Of a stretch of 9,989 nucleotides of DNA, positions 1 to 7,787 are shown one piece after another. A program made the translations under genes and the position numbers. The notes beneath the pieces are model-generated. The model was not told the DNA's origin. It saw only the letters and a list, made by a program, of their open reading frames with translations, and did not search any database. Source of the stretch: Candidatus Aminicenantota bacterium (lineage in GTDB: Bacteria > Acidobacteriota > Aminicenantia > Aminicenantales > Aminicenantaceae); assembly GCA_030615975.1 (NCBI GenBank), contig JAUWYH010000041.1, forward strand, positions 1-9,989, given 5' to 3'. The first letter of the stretch is position 1, and each line of letters opens with the position of its first letter.

Positions 1-290
1 AGTCCATAATGTATTTCTGGGACATTGGCTACATCATGACCACCAGCCACAATAACAGTTTTTTTTCGCCATATTTTTGAGAAGATAACCGCGAGAAATG
101 ACCAAATATTGCCAAACCAACAAAACGCTAGATCATGCTTCCGTATTGCCATAAAAAGTTTTATTGTTGTAATAGGAGAGTATGTGAAATAGAAAAGAGT
201 GACGTCATATTTTTCTGATAGAAACCTGTAATCTAACTGCTTGAAATGATGAATTGATTTACGGCAAATATATAGAATTTTTTTTTTCAT
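1..290 (-). CDS. Glycosyltransferase (GT4-like), N-terminal part, cut by the left edge
   Basis: This frame is open from an ATG at 290-288 to the left edge, giving about 96 residues that begin MKKKILYICRKSIHHFKQLD. The start overlaps the stop of the upstream gene (ATGA, 287-290), which indicates translational coupling. The N-terminus has the beta-strand start of a GT-B fold, and a later stretch reads TVIVAGGHDVANVPEIHYG. That GG-[HY]-DVA-x-xPE pattern is one I recall from the N-terminal domain of GT4-type glycosyltransferases in capsule and exopolysaccharide clusters. The donor-binding C-terminal domain lies outside the window, so sugar and acceptor cannot be named. It is probably a cytosolic or membrane-associated enzyme adding a sugar to a lipid-linked glycan. 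A run of ten A residues (plus-strand T, 278-287) follows the start codon. The family call rests on one motif and on context. Confidence 0.72.
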   Translation of the reverse strand, partial: MKKKILYICRKSIHHFKQLDYRFLSEKYDVTLFYFTYSPITTIKLFMAIRKHDLAFCWFGNIWSFLAVIFSKIWRKKTVIVAGGHDVANVPEIHYG

Positions 291-1495
291 TTTTCAGCTT
301 TAATAAATACACTCATTGCATAGCACATCCATGCTTGGCTCCACCTCATTAATGTATATTTTTTTTTCCAAATTCTTCCTTTCTGATAATAGAAACGACT
401 TTTTTTGGATTCATATAAATTTGTTATCGTCCAATAAAGAATTTTTTTGGAAAAATTTAAATATTCAGGATCAACAACAGATGCTTTAGCAAAGGTGATT
501 ATGCCTTGCGTAGCGCCATGAATATCGTTGGGATATTTTTGATTGTACATCCATTTTGGCGAAAAATCATCATTGAAAAGATTCGATTTATAATATGTTA
601 GGCCGTTTCTCCATGTTTGTTCTATATCAATATCTGAAAAGACTTCCAAATATTCCTGAATAGAGTCAAGTACAAAGCCAGTATGATAATTGTCATGTGT
701 GATTCTCGACGCTTCTGGAGGATCAGAATAGTACCAGGCATTGTAATCAGTTTTCTGTGATATTATCCATCGCATTATCGCCTGGGACACTATTTTGTAT
801 TCCGTCTTTTTAGTTATATTATAAAGTTTAGCGAGAAAGGCAGATACAAACGAATTAATATTAATTACTTTCCATGAACTATGGAGATCATAGCTGAGAC
901 ATTGCATGTTCGATCCCACTTCAATGTGATTTAAGTCTTTTAAAAGAAAATCAGCCACGGACTTGCATACGTCAAGATGATTTGAGTTATTTGTTATATG
1001 ATAAGCATGCAAAAATGCCTCAGCTACAGCGCATGTAACCACACAATTCGGTTCATAGGGTGGAATAAAAAACGCAATATTTTGCCAGGGATGATCATAT
1101 CCCCAACAATGGCCTGAATGATTATCTTTTTCTGATAGATTTAGAAGAATTTCAAGCAGATCTAGGGCATGTTCTTTAAGAGAATCATTTTTTGTCGTTT
1201 GGTATAGGTTGAAATAAGATCTCGCAAACAGAGCTAATCCCTTTGGATTTTGCTTCTTTTTAACGAATAAAAGAGGTCGAATATTAATTGGTAGTCGGCT
1301 AATGCCAAAAACATAAGAACTACGAAGAAAGCGTGAATTTCCAGCCAAAAATCGTAATATGGGGCTATTTAGTGCATCAAATTTACTATAGCCTTTGAAA
1401 TTCTTATTGCGGGCCCAGTCCAATGAACGAAAACAGATATCTAAATAGTTAGTGTTCATCTGATTTCGTTTTTTATGTTTATTAAAAAGTATCAT
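287..1495 (-). CDS. Predicted (alpha/alpha)-barrel protein of polysaccharide clusters
   Basis: This 402-residue protein has no signal peptide or membrane helix. It is helical throughout with conserved aromatic and charged patches: CWGYDHPWQN (about 130-139), PNCVVTCAVAEAFL (149-162), HDNYHTGFVLDSI (267-279), IHGATQGI (325-332) and MRWSQAWMCYA (383-393). I recall this set from a family found among sugar-polymer biosynthesis genes and sometimes mislabelled delta-aminolevulinic acid dehydratase. It is unrelated to HemB and looks like a six-hairpin glycosidase fold. A role in trimming, epimerising or binding the glycan is inference, and I cannot identify catalytic residues. The gene lies 15 bases after the GT2 stop and overlaps the next start. 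No clear ribosome site precedes the ATG at 1495. A second in-frame ATG at 1459 (Met13, ahead of NTNYLDICFRSLDWA) is an alternative start. Confidence 0.8.
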   Translation of the reverse strand: MILFNKHKKRNQMNTNYLDICFRSLDWARNKNFKGYSKFDALNSPILRFLAGNSRFLRSSYVFGISRLPINIRPLLFVKKKQNPKGLALFARSYFNLYQTTKNDSLKEHALDLLEILLNLSEKDNHSGHCWGYDHPWQNIAFFIPPYEPNCVVTCAVAEAFLHAYHITNNSNHLDVCKSVADFLLKDLNHIEVGSNMQCLSYDLHSSWKVININSFVSAFLAKLYNITKKTEYKIVSQAIMRWIISQKTDYNAWYYSDPPEASRITHDNYHTGFVLDSIQEYLEVFSDIDIEQTWRNGLTYYKSNLFNDDFSPKWMYNQKYPNDIHGATQGIITFAKASVVDPEYLNFSKKILYWTITNLYESKKSRFYYQKGRIWKKKYTLMRWSQAWMCYAMSVFIKAEK

Positions 1496-1510
1496 TTTTA
1501 TTCATACTGT

Positions 1511-2467
1511 TTATTTTTTTTCATATTCTCTTTTTCTTTCATAATACAATATCTCTTCTTGATTAGAACGAATTCTATCCAGCATATCTGCGACTATTCC
1601 AAGAAAAAGTAGAAATATTCCGATCAATATCAAACCAAGACCTGAAAAACCGGCCCATTTATGCGGAGAAAACCGTCCTGTCATCAAATAGTGGATAAAA
1701 AGAAAAGTTCCGAGTGATGTGCCGATAAAAAAAATAGGCAGGGAAAGCAGTCCAAAAAATCTTAATGGCTTATAATCTCTAAATGATCGGAATATTATCT
1801 TGGATGTTTTTGCGGCATATTTCCAAAGATTAGAAGAAATACTCGATTTCCCATACAATCGTTCTTCTTTTACAACGATTGGAATCTCTTTAATGGGGAC
1901 GTCCTTGTTCGCAAGATCTAGAAATGTTTCCTGGGTGTAGGTAAATTTTCCGAATAGAGATAACCTTAAAGCCGTATCTTTGGAATAAGCCCTAAAGCCA
2001 CAGGAAACATCGTAAAATTTCTGTCCGGTGAGAAAACTTATCAGTTGGGACATTCTTTTGTTGCCCCAGATCTTTATTTTCGGCATTTTAGGGGTTAGGG
2101 CTGGATCCTTAAATCTTGATGCTGTGACAAAACTTGCGTCCCCTTTTAAAATAGGTTTTATTAATCCGGGAATATCTTCAGGATTAAACTGTCCGTCTGC
2201 GTCGATATTCACGACAATGTCAGCTTTTTTCTTAAGCGCCGCAATAATCCCGGTATGAAAGGCTGCGCCAACGCCCAAATTCCTGACGTGAGAAATAACG
2301 GATGCCCCAGCGGATTCTGCTACGGATTTAGTTTTATCGGAAGAAGCATCATTTATGACCACAACTTCTATTTGGTCAATGCCTTCGATCTGATGCGGCA
2401 CATTGCTGATGATATCACCCACGGTGTTTTCCTCATTATGGGCGGGAATTATGATAACAAGCTTCAT
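1511..2467 (-). CDS. Family 2 glycosyltransferase, polyprenyl-phosphate sugar synthase type
   Basis: This 318-residue enzyme has a complete GT-A domain. It shows VIIPAHNEENTV (4-16), an acidic nucleotide-binding turn VVVINDASSDKT (35-46), the metal-binding DADG motif (89-92), a CGFRAY segment (156-161) and the TQETFLDL acceptor region (178-185). The C-terminus adds two hydrophobic helices (about 236-260 and 273-297) and a charged tail. This layout matches DPM1/DPG-synthase-like enzymes that move a sugar from a nucleotide donor to polyprenyl phosphate at the inner face of the membrane. The product would suit an outer-face GT-C transferase such as the one encoded just upstream. The ATG at 2467 is supported by a GGAG ribosome site (complement of 2473-2476) five bases upstream. 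The gene starts 14 bases after the upstream stop. Which sugar it uses cannot be told. Confidence 0.9.
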   Translation of the reverse strand: MKLVIIIPAHNEENTVGDIISNVPHQIEGIDQIEVVVINDASSDKTKSVAESAGASVISHVRNLGVGAAFHTGIIAALKKKADIVVNIDADGQFNPEDIPGLIKPILKGDASFVTASRFKDPALTPKMPKIKIWGNKRMSQLISFLTGQKFYDVSCGFRAYSKDTALRLSLFGKFTYTQETFLDLANKDVPIKEIPIVVKEERLYGKSSISSNLWKYAAKTSKIIFRSFRDYKPLRFFGLLSLPIFFIGTSLGTFLFIHYLMTGRFSPHKWAGFSGLGLILIGIFLLFLGIVADMLDRIRSNQEEILYYERKREYEKK

Positions 2468-2481
2468 GATCGCTCCATTTT

Positions 2482-4635
2482 TTAATATTTTTTTATTGGT
2501 TTAATTTTGGCTAAAATTATCCCTTCTTTATTATAAATGATATCAGTGTGTTTTTCCAAAAAATGTGTGAGGTGAAATAAACCGAATAGAATTGGTTCTT
2601 GTTCTATGGGAAGTATCGTTGAAACTGCTTCAAAATATGACGTATTGACTGCGAGATATTGAATACCTTTGTTATATAAGTTTTGGGCTAGATCCTCATA
2701 ATCATTCTTTGATTTTATCAACTCTTCGAGCCACAGGACCGGCCCGCGGCCTGGATCCGGGAGATATTTGCATTTTAACAAATTCCCTTTGCACTCTCCG
2801 ATCATGAGCAATGAGTCATCTTTTTTAATTGAGCCATTTTCAACGGCTTTATTCACAAAATGAATGAATTGAGGGGTATCTTTAAGTCTTAAGTTATAAC
2901 CTGTATTTTCCAGCCATTTTATCCGGCTCGTTTTTTCTATAAGGTATGTCTTAGGCTGCAAATACGAAATTTTTCCCCACTCAAAATAGTTAAAATAGAC
3001 AAGAGTCAGACAGATACCTAATCCAATGGTGAACGTCAATATTTTTGATCGAAGATTGGATACGATCACTCCCGCTCCGATCGAGAAAAGTGGAAATACC
3101 GGCAATGCGTATCTCACCAAATAGGTTTGAGGTGCTATGATTATATAAAAAGCTAGTCCGATTCCATATAACCACATCACTTCTTTCCGGCGGGTAAAAA
3201 ACGGCAGGAAGAAAAACAGCAGAATGAAAACATTGATCTCATGATAGGGATTTCTTTGGTGTTTGTCGGGATTTTTAAGAATATCCCAAAGGTTAAAAAG
3301 ATTGTGCGGTTTTTTTGGTTTGGTAATATCTGAAAAAGGGAATTTTGATCCATATAATTGTGCGATCGTTGTTTCAATCTCTTCTTCTGGGGGCATCGTC
3401 TGAAGCAGTTCTTTGATCGAACTATTCAGGTCTTTTAATTCCTTGTTGCTGTCGTAAAAAAGTTTTCCAGATATATAAGGATATATAGGATCACCCAAGT
3501 GAATCAAATTACGGGCATACCACCAGCTTGACGGGATCGCTATAACAAGAGTGCATAGAAGAAGATGCATGATGGTCTGTTTGTATTTGTTAGGATTTCT
3601 TTTAAAACTGAGCAGCATGATAATGGGTACTAGAACAATAACGAAGAATGCAGCGGTATATTTTATTCCTATTGCGATTCCTAGCATCATTCCAGTAAGA
3701 ATCAATAAACCATTTTTCTCTTTTTTGGAGATCCATAGAAGAATGGCATAACAAGCTAGCAGGATAAACAAAGTCAAAAACACATCGATACGGGGAGTAA
3801 TAGAAACTTCCCACAACAGGTTGACTCCAATACACATGACTGCCGCCCATACTGCGGCTTTTCTGTTCCATAATTGTGTGGTGAAGACATATACCACGAG
3901 AATGATTATAATTGCCGACAAAAAGTTAAAGGGAATTATGGCTGCTTCCGCATTAAGCGATAAAAAAAGGGAATAGACGAGATTTATCGCACTGGGGAAA
4001 TTATAAAAATAAAAGCTGGGCTCAATTTGATTAATCTTCCCTTGCAAAAAACGATTGGCTTGAGGAAGATGGAATGATGCTCCATCCCAATCTGTATTGG
4101 GAAGAAGGGTTTGGATGAAAAAGGGTGTAAACCATATGATAATAAAAATAATAACTACGATCGGAATACAGATTTTAAAACCAATTTTATATGAAGTCTT
4201 TCTTTTTTCTCGTGAAGGAGAGTGGTCGAATTTGTTGAGTGTTTTTAATCCCGAGAATGCAGAAGGAACAGCTGCAAAAAAAAATAAATAAATTATTGGA
4301 TTTTTCAGCCAATTGAGATGAGCCAAAATCATTAATAAAAAGTACGTAATATAAAAGCCGGTTCCAAAAGAAAAGATTAAATGCGGAACTTTAGATAAAT
4401 CTATTTCACGCAGAAGCGGGAGGCGGAGAAGAAGTCTTCCCAAACCAATCTGAACCAGAATAAAAGTGATGGTGATCCAGTATCCATAGGCTAAAGAAAG
4501 CCACAATTTCACTTGATATGAAAATGGGATAAAAAAAATTGGGGCAATAAGGTGTATCACTGAGGCCAGGCTAAGAGCGGTGTAGATTCCCAGTGCCGAT
4601 TTTAAAAAAAGGATGATTTTTGAATTATCAGGCAT
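2482..4635 (-). CDS. Large GT-C-like integral membrane glycosyltransferase
   Basis: From the ATG at 4635 this is a 717-residue multi-pass protein with many hydrophobic helices up to about residue 550 and a soluble tail of roughly 150 residues. Just after an N-terminal membrane block lies TDWDGASFHLPQANRF (about 181-196), the acidic first periplasmic loop motif typical of GT-C enzymes using polyprenyl-linked sugars. Later come GIKYTA (about 323-328) and WWYARNLIHLGDPIYP (about 371-386), which I associate with PMT/ArnT-like (GT39-like) proteins. It probably transfers a sugar on the outer face of the cytoplasmic membrane, using a carrier such as the GT2 downstream could make; that pairing is inferred from adjacency. 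The frame can be extended to a TTG at 4653, but ATG is preferred although neither start has a good ribosome site. It is the first gene of the minus-strand run. Confidence 0.85.
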   Translation of the reverse strand: MPDNSKIILFLKSALGIYTALSLASVIHLIAPIFFIPFSYQVKLWLSLAYGYWITITFILVQIGLGRLLLRLPLLREIDLSKVPHLIFSFGTGFYITYFLLMILAHLNWLKNPIIYLFFFAAVPSAFSGLKTLNKFDHSPSREKRKTSYKIGFKICIPIVVIIFIIIWFTPFFIQTLLPNTDWDGASFHLPQANRFLQGKINQIEPSFYFYNFPSAINLVYSLFLSLNAEAAIIPFNFLSAIIIILVVYVFTTQLWNRKAAVWAAVMCIGVNLLWEVSITPRIDVFLTLFILLACYAILLWISKKEKNGLLILTGMMLGIAIGIKYTAAFFVIVLVPIIMLLSFKRNPNKYKQTIMHLLLCTLVIAIPSSWWYARNLIHLGDPIYPYISGKLFYDSNKELKDLNSSIKELLQTMPPEEEIETTIAQLYGSKFPFSDITKPKKPHNLFNLWDILKNPDKHQRNPYHEINVFILLFFFLPFFTRRKEVMWLYGIGLAFYIIIAPQTYLVRYALPVFPLFSIGAGVIVSNLRSKILTFTIGLGICLTLVYFNYFEWGKISYLQPKTYLIEKTSRIKWLENTGYNLRLKDTPQFIHFVNKAVENGSIKKDDSLLMIGECKGNLLKCKYLPDPGRGPVLWLEELIKSKNDYEDLAQNLYNKGIQYLAVNTSYFEAVSTILPIEQEPILFGLFHLTHFLEKHTDIIYNKEGIILAKIKPIKKY

Positions 4636-4655
4636 TTTATTATTGCCAATCAAAT

Positions 4656-4681
4656 ATTTTATGTAATTGAATCGAAACTCG
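4656..4681. repeat. Imperfect direct repeat, copy A
   Basis: This 26-base stretch matches 4768-4793 at 20 of 26 positions in the same orientation. The shared core is TGTANTTGNATCGAANCTCG. It sits just in front of the GT-C-like gene start (minus strand), within the probable leader or promoter region. Its purpose is unknown. Confidence 0.5.
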
Positions 4682-4767
4682 GGTGTTTTTAAGCCCTGCT
4701 TGTTGGGATCGTTTTAATAATTCCAGACATTTCTCTGCCGCCCAGCCCAGATTAAATATAATAATTT

Positions 4768-4793
4768 GGTTTTTGTAGTTGCATCGAATCTCG
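4768..4793. repeat. Imperfect direct repeat, copy B
   Basis: This is the second copy of the 26-base repeat, starting 112 bases to the right of copy A. The best block (4774-4793) agrees at 17 of 20 positions. The 112-base spacing is not a multiple of three, so the similarity is more likely at the DNA level than a repeated peptide within one reading frame. Confidence 0.5.
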
Positions 4794-4982
4794 TCCGATT
4801 TTCCATAATTTCCACCCACTGACATTCTCAAATAAGGGTATCACTCCCAAAACGACAAAGTCAACGGCTAGAAAAGAGCAACAAACAACCAAAAGCTCCA
4901 AACCATCAAGTTTAAGATAGACTCGGCCCCCGAATCATCAAAAAGCAACCACAGAGCCTCTCAGAAATATTCTCCCCTCTCC

Positions 4983-5180
4983 TCGGCTGCCATCAAGAGT
5001 TCCTGGTGAGCAATATGAGGCGGAGGACAGATGAGAATCATATCCTTTATAGAAGAGCATAAAGTTATTGACAAGATAATCAATCTCCTCAAACTGACCT
5101 TTAAGGCAGAACGCCCCCCTCCTTCACAAGCCCATTCTCAGTTGGCTATGGCAGCTGAGGATAGAGTGGAATATATATGA
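4983..5180 (+). pseudogene. Decayed 3' end of an IS91-like (Y2-type) transposase gene
   Basis: Codons from the ATG at 5031 to the TGA at 5178 encode 49 residues starting MRIISFIEEHKVIDKIINLL and ending in AAEDRVEYI. From memory this matches the C-terminal tail of transposases annotated as IS91-like, where CPxCGG is followed by xMRIISFIE and a PPP-containing end. In frame just upstream, where the family has Cys-Pro-x-Cys-Gly-Gly, the codons read TGA GCA ATA TGA GGC GGA, so both cysteine positions are stops. Further upstream AAIKSSW resembles the family's AxIKxxW ahead of the zinc ribbon, with several residues apparently deleted. Nothing recognisable remains of the catalytic region. It is a dead remnant. 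The left limit is uncertain and the family name is less sure than the transposase call. Confidence 0.6.
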
Positions 5181-5224
5181 AAATCGGGATTTCTTGATCA
5201 GCAATTCAGGGCGGAGTCTATTAC

Positions 5225-5242
5225 ACTGTAGTCCTATACAGT
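5225..5242. promoter_or_regulatory. LexA-like palindrome (possible SOS box)
   Basis: ACTGTA (5225-5230) and TACAGT (5237-5242) form a perfect six-base inverted repeat around a six-base spacer. Read as CTGT-N8-ACAG (5226-5241) it has the spacing and half-sites of the gammaproteobacterial LexA operator. It lies about 40 bases upstream of the -35 box of the promoter at 5282, which is farther than usual for repression, and beside a transposase remnant. No known SOS gene is next to it, so a chance match is quite possible. Confidence 0.3.
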
Positions 5243-5281
5243 CATTTTCACGGGGATTTTCTGTTTCTTGAGGATTTCTTA

Positions 5282-5309
5282 TTGACAGGAAATGTTTGTT
5301 CTATATAGT
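5282..5309 (+). promoter_or_regulatory. Sigma-70-type promoter for the YfhO-family gene
   Basis: A perfect TTGACA (5282-5287) is followed after 16 bases by TATAGT (5304-5309), five of six matches to the -10 consensus. Transcription would begin near 5316 and give a leader of about 125 bases before the ATG at 5443. It is the only good promoter seen facing that gene. Confidence 0.55.
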
Positions 5310-5442
5310 ATTGGCAATAGAGGAGACAAAAGGGCTCAAATTTAGCAAAATGAATCAAAATCAAAGCAACCCAAAAAAGCAAATTCTTATGTTTAAATAA
5401 AACAATTTGCGCAGACGGAATGGGGCCGCCTGTGGGCAGGAT

Positions 5443-7749
5443 ATGATTAAGGCGAAACTGTTATCGAATAAAGATATCCCTTATTTCCTCATTTCCCTGC
5501 TTTTACTTATTTTCATTTTTAGAGGCGTTTTATTCAGCCACAGCATTTTTTTCGAAAGGGATTCGACTGTCCTGGAGATACCTGCGCGAAAGCTTTGTGT
5601 TCAACTGCTAAAGGAAGGAAATTTTGCCCTCTGGACTGACGCCTACGGGAATGGTCAGCCTTTTTTGGCCAATCCCAAACATGCGGTCTTATATCCCAGT
5701 ACATTACTCTACCTGATATTCCCTTTTTTCCTGGCCTTCAAACTGCACTATCTTTTGCACTTTGCCTTGGCTTGGTTAGGGACTTATTTGTTAGGTAAAT
5801 CCTATTCTTTATCCAAAGAGGCTTCCTTCCTGGGAGCCACTGTTTTTATATTCAGCGGTATTTTTCTCTCTTCAGTTGAATTTTATAATCATGCGGCTGC
5901 GTTATGCTGGATGCCCTGGATTCTGATGGTTTTGTTAACGGATTCGAAAAATTATACCGTCAAATTGATCAAACTTGCTTTGCTCTGGACTTTATTGATC
6001 CTGGCAGGAACGCCTTTTGTTATCGTCATCACCATCCTATTTGGCCTGTTCCAAATTCTTTTCTTTCGTTTGGCCAAAATTAGAAAAAGTTCTCTGCTGA
6101 TTTTTTCTCTACTTATCGCGCTGCTGCTTTCTTCGGTCCAATTGATTCCTTCGTTCGATCTGTTAAAAAGGAGCAGCCGAGAGAGCTCTGATGCAGGAAC
6201 CTGGTCATTTGAAGCCATTCAGATTTTTAACTTTGTTTTTCCGCATTTTTTAGGCAATGATCGTGAACCTGGCCATGATGATTATTGGGGCAGTCATCTT
6301 TTTGACAAAGGATTTCCCTTATATTACAGCTTGTATCTTGGCTTTGGTGTTTTTATTCTCGCCTTTTTCGGTATGAAAAAACCCTTCGATCAGCGGCATC
6401 GTTTATTTATTTGCGGCTTCATTCTTTTTATATTCCTGGCATTCGGTGCATTTACCCCGCTCTTTTTGCTTTTAAAAAATATTCCTCCTTTTTCTGCTAT
6501 CAGATATCCAGTGAAATATCTGATAGGTGTGACTTTCTCACTTGCTATGCTTGCGTCTCTGGGTTATGAAAGACTTGCCCGCCCATTGAAAGAAAAGTCC
6601 AAAAATCGGAAAATATTCTTTGGCTCTTCAGTCCTGATATTATTTCTCTTTTTGATATTTAAAAACAGTTTTCTTGAGCTTCTTTCCCATATTTTTGTTT
6701 TCAGTAAAGACCGGTCAATTTTTGATTTGGGGAATTATATTATGTGGGGATTGATTCTCCTGGTGATTTTTTCCCTTTTCATTTTTTTGTTGAGCTGCCG
6801 CTTCATAAACAAAAAGATATTGGTACGGTTATTCCTGGCGGTCGTGGTAGTAGATTTAGCCATAATCAATCAGTTCATAAATCCTGTGGTTCCGCAAAAT
6901 TATTTGGCGGCCCCAGCTGTGATGGAGGATCTAAAGCCGCCCTTATTTATCCACCGGGAAGAAAATATTGCGTTCAATTTTAAAGAGGAAGTTGGCGGTG
7001 CGATCGGTATGCATAAATATTTATGGGATACCGTTTACCCTTATGTTGGAATCGGAGCAAATATCCATTATCATTTTTCGAAAGACTTTTATGATCTATA
7101 TGATTCATATTACCAGGGGGTCTTGGACTTTTTTAATACGACTAGTCTTAAAAACAAAACCAAAATGCTGACCAGCAGCGGCTGTGCTTATTATATTGGT
7201 CACCATGCTTTGCCTGATCTGCCAGCCACAAAAAAAACAATCCAAGGATATCCCATATATTTACATGAACTGCCTGAGGGCCCGGCGCCGCTCCGGCTGG
7301 TATATGATGTGATTGAAGTTAAGTCATTTGATGAACGGATTGAGGTTTTTTTTCAGGATGATTTTGATCCGCTCGCTTCTGCCCTGGTAGAAAAAGGTTA
7401 TGAAACCGTGAAAAACATAGCGGTGACAAACGGAGATAGAGTAGAGAAACGCACGGAATATCAGGGAGAGGGACATTATTCTGTGACCAATACATTTCCC
7501 GCCCTTTTGGTTATTTCCGGAAATTATTCTCCCGGATGGAAGGCCTGGGATAATGGGAAAAAGTGTGATATTTTTAGGGTAAACCTGGTTTCAAAGGGGG
7601 TCTTCCTCCCTCCGGATCAGCATGAAGTGAAAGTGGAGTATTTACCTAAAAGCTTTACTATAGGTCTTTGGATAAGCGCTGTGTCTTGGTTTATGATTTT
7701 ATCCGTGTTGATCGCCAGTTTTTTTAATAAACGGAATAAATCATCCTGA
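5443..7749 (+). CDS. YfhO-family multi-pass membrane protein
   Basis: From the ATG at 5443 this is a 768-residue protein with an N-terminal membrane anchor and a first extracytoplasmic loop carrying ERDS (38-41). That loop continues with LWTDAYGNGQPFLANPKHAV (63-82), the YfhO hallmark of an acidic residue followed by an L-W-x-x-G-x-P-x-x-A-N-P pattern. About a dozen helices follow, then a soluble domain whose end contains YSPGWKAWDNGKKC (about 695-708) and VEYLPKSF (about 731-738), matching the beta-rich YfhO C-terminus, and a last helix. YfhO proteins are GT-C-like; the Bacillus member glycosylates lipoteichoic acid with a lipid-linked sugar. An outer-face sugar transfer role here is inference. 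The frame extends back to a TTG at 5407, but ATG is preferred: GGG of GGGCAGG (5434-5440) lies six bases upstream. It stands alone on the plus strand. Confidence 0.88.
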   Translation: MIKAKLLSNKDIPYFLISLLLLIFIFRGVLFSHSIFFERDSTVLEIPARKLCVQLLKEGNFALWTDAYGNGQPFLANPKHAVLYPSTLLYLIFPFFLAFKLHYLLHFALAWLGTYLLGKSYSLSKEASFLGATVFIFSGIFLSSVEFYNHAAALCWMPWILMVLLTDSKNYTVKLIKLALLWTLLILAGTPFVIVITILFGLFQILFFRLAKIRKSSLLIFSLLIALLLSSVQLIPSFDLLKRSSRESSDAGTWSFEAIQIFNFVFPHFLGNDREPGHDDYWGSHLFDKGFPLYYSLYLGFGVFILAFFGMKKPFDQRHRLFICGFILFIFLAFGAFTPLFLLLKNIPPFSAIRYPVKYLIGVTFSLAMLASLGYERLARPLKEKSKNRKIFFGSSVLILFLFLIFKNSFLELLSHIFVFSKDRSIFDLGNYIMWGLILLVIFSLFIFLLSCRFINKKILVRLFLAVVVVDLAIINQFINPVVPQNYLAAPAVMEDLKPPLFIHREENIAFNFKEEVGGAIGMHKYLWDTVYPYVGIGANIHYHFSKDFYDLYDSYYQGVLDFFNTTSLKNKTKMLTSSGCAYYIGHHALPDLPATKKTIQGYPIYLHELPEGPAPLRLVYDVIEVKSFDERIEVFFQDDFDPLASALVEKGYETVKNIAVTNGDRVEKRTEYQGEGHYSVTNTFPALLVISGNYSPGWKAWDNGKKCDIFRVNLVSKGVFLPPDQHEVKVEYLPKSFTIGLWISAVSWFMILSVLIASFFNKRNKSS

Positions 7750-7787
7750 TCTTCTCATTCCCCTGGATACAAAAGCAATGTTGACGA

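Larger units (their letters stand above)
4636..5442. other. Gene-poor stretch with mobile-element debris and the leader of the YfhO-type gene
   Basis: No intact gene is supported in these 800 or so bases. Going left to right they contain a 26-base imperfect direct repeat (two copies), about 170 bases with nothing recognisable, the decayed 3' end of a transposase gene, a LexA-like palindrome, and a promoter with a leader of about 125 bases for the YfhO-family gene. I could not support a promoter for the minus-strand glycosyltransferase run, although it should lie here. Confidence 0.6.

Noticed and set aside
4640..4831. A 63-codon minus-strand frame overlapping the start of the GT-C-like gene
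   Set aside because: No ribosome site, no recognised family, and it spans the direct repeat in mixed frames; it looks like non-coding DNA open by chance.
5350..5400. A 16-codon plus-strand frame in the leader of the YfhO-type gene (MNQNQSNPKKQILMFK), a possible leader peptide
   Set aside because: No Shine-Dalgarno at a usable distance, no run of one regulatory codon and no attenuator hairpin after it.
7750..7787. Possible bidirectional terminator between the convergent genes
   Set aside because: Only a four-base CAAT/ATTG stem can be drawn and there is no T-run, so it is too weak to call.
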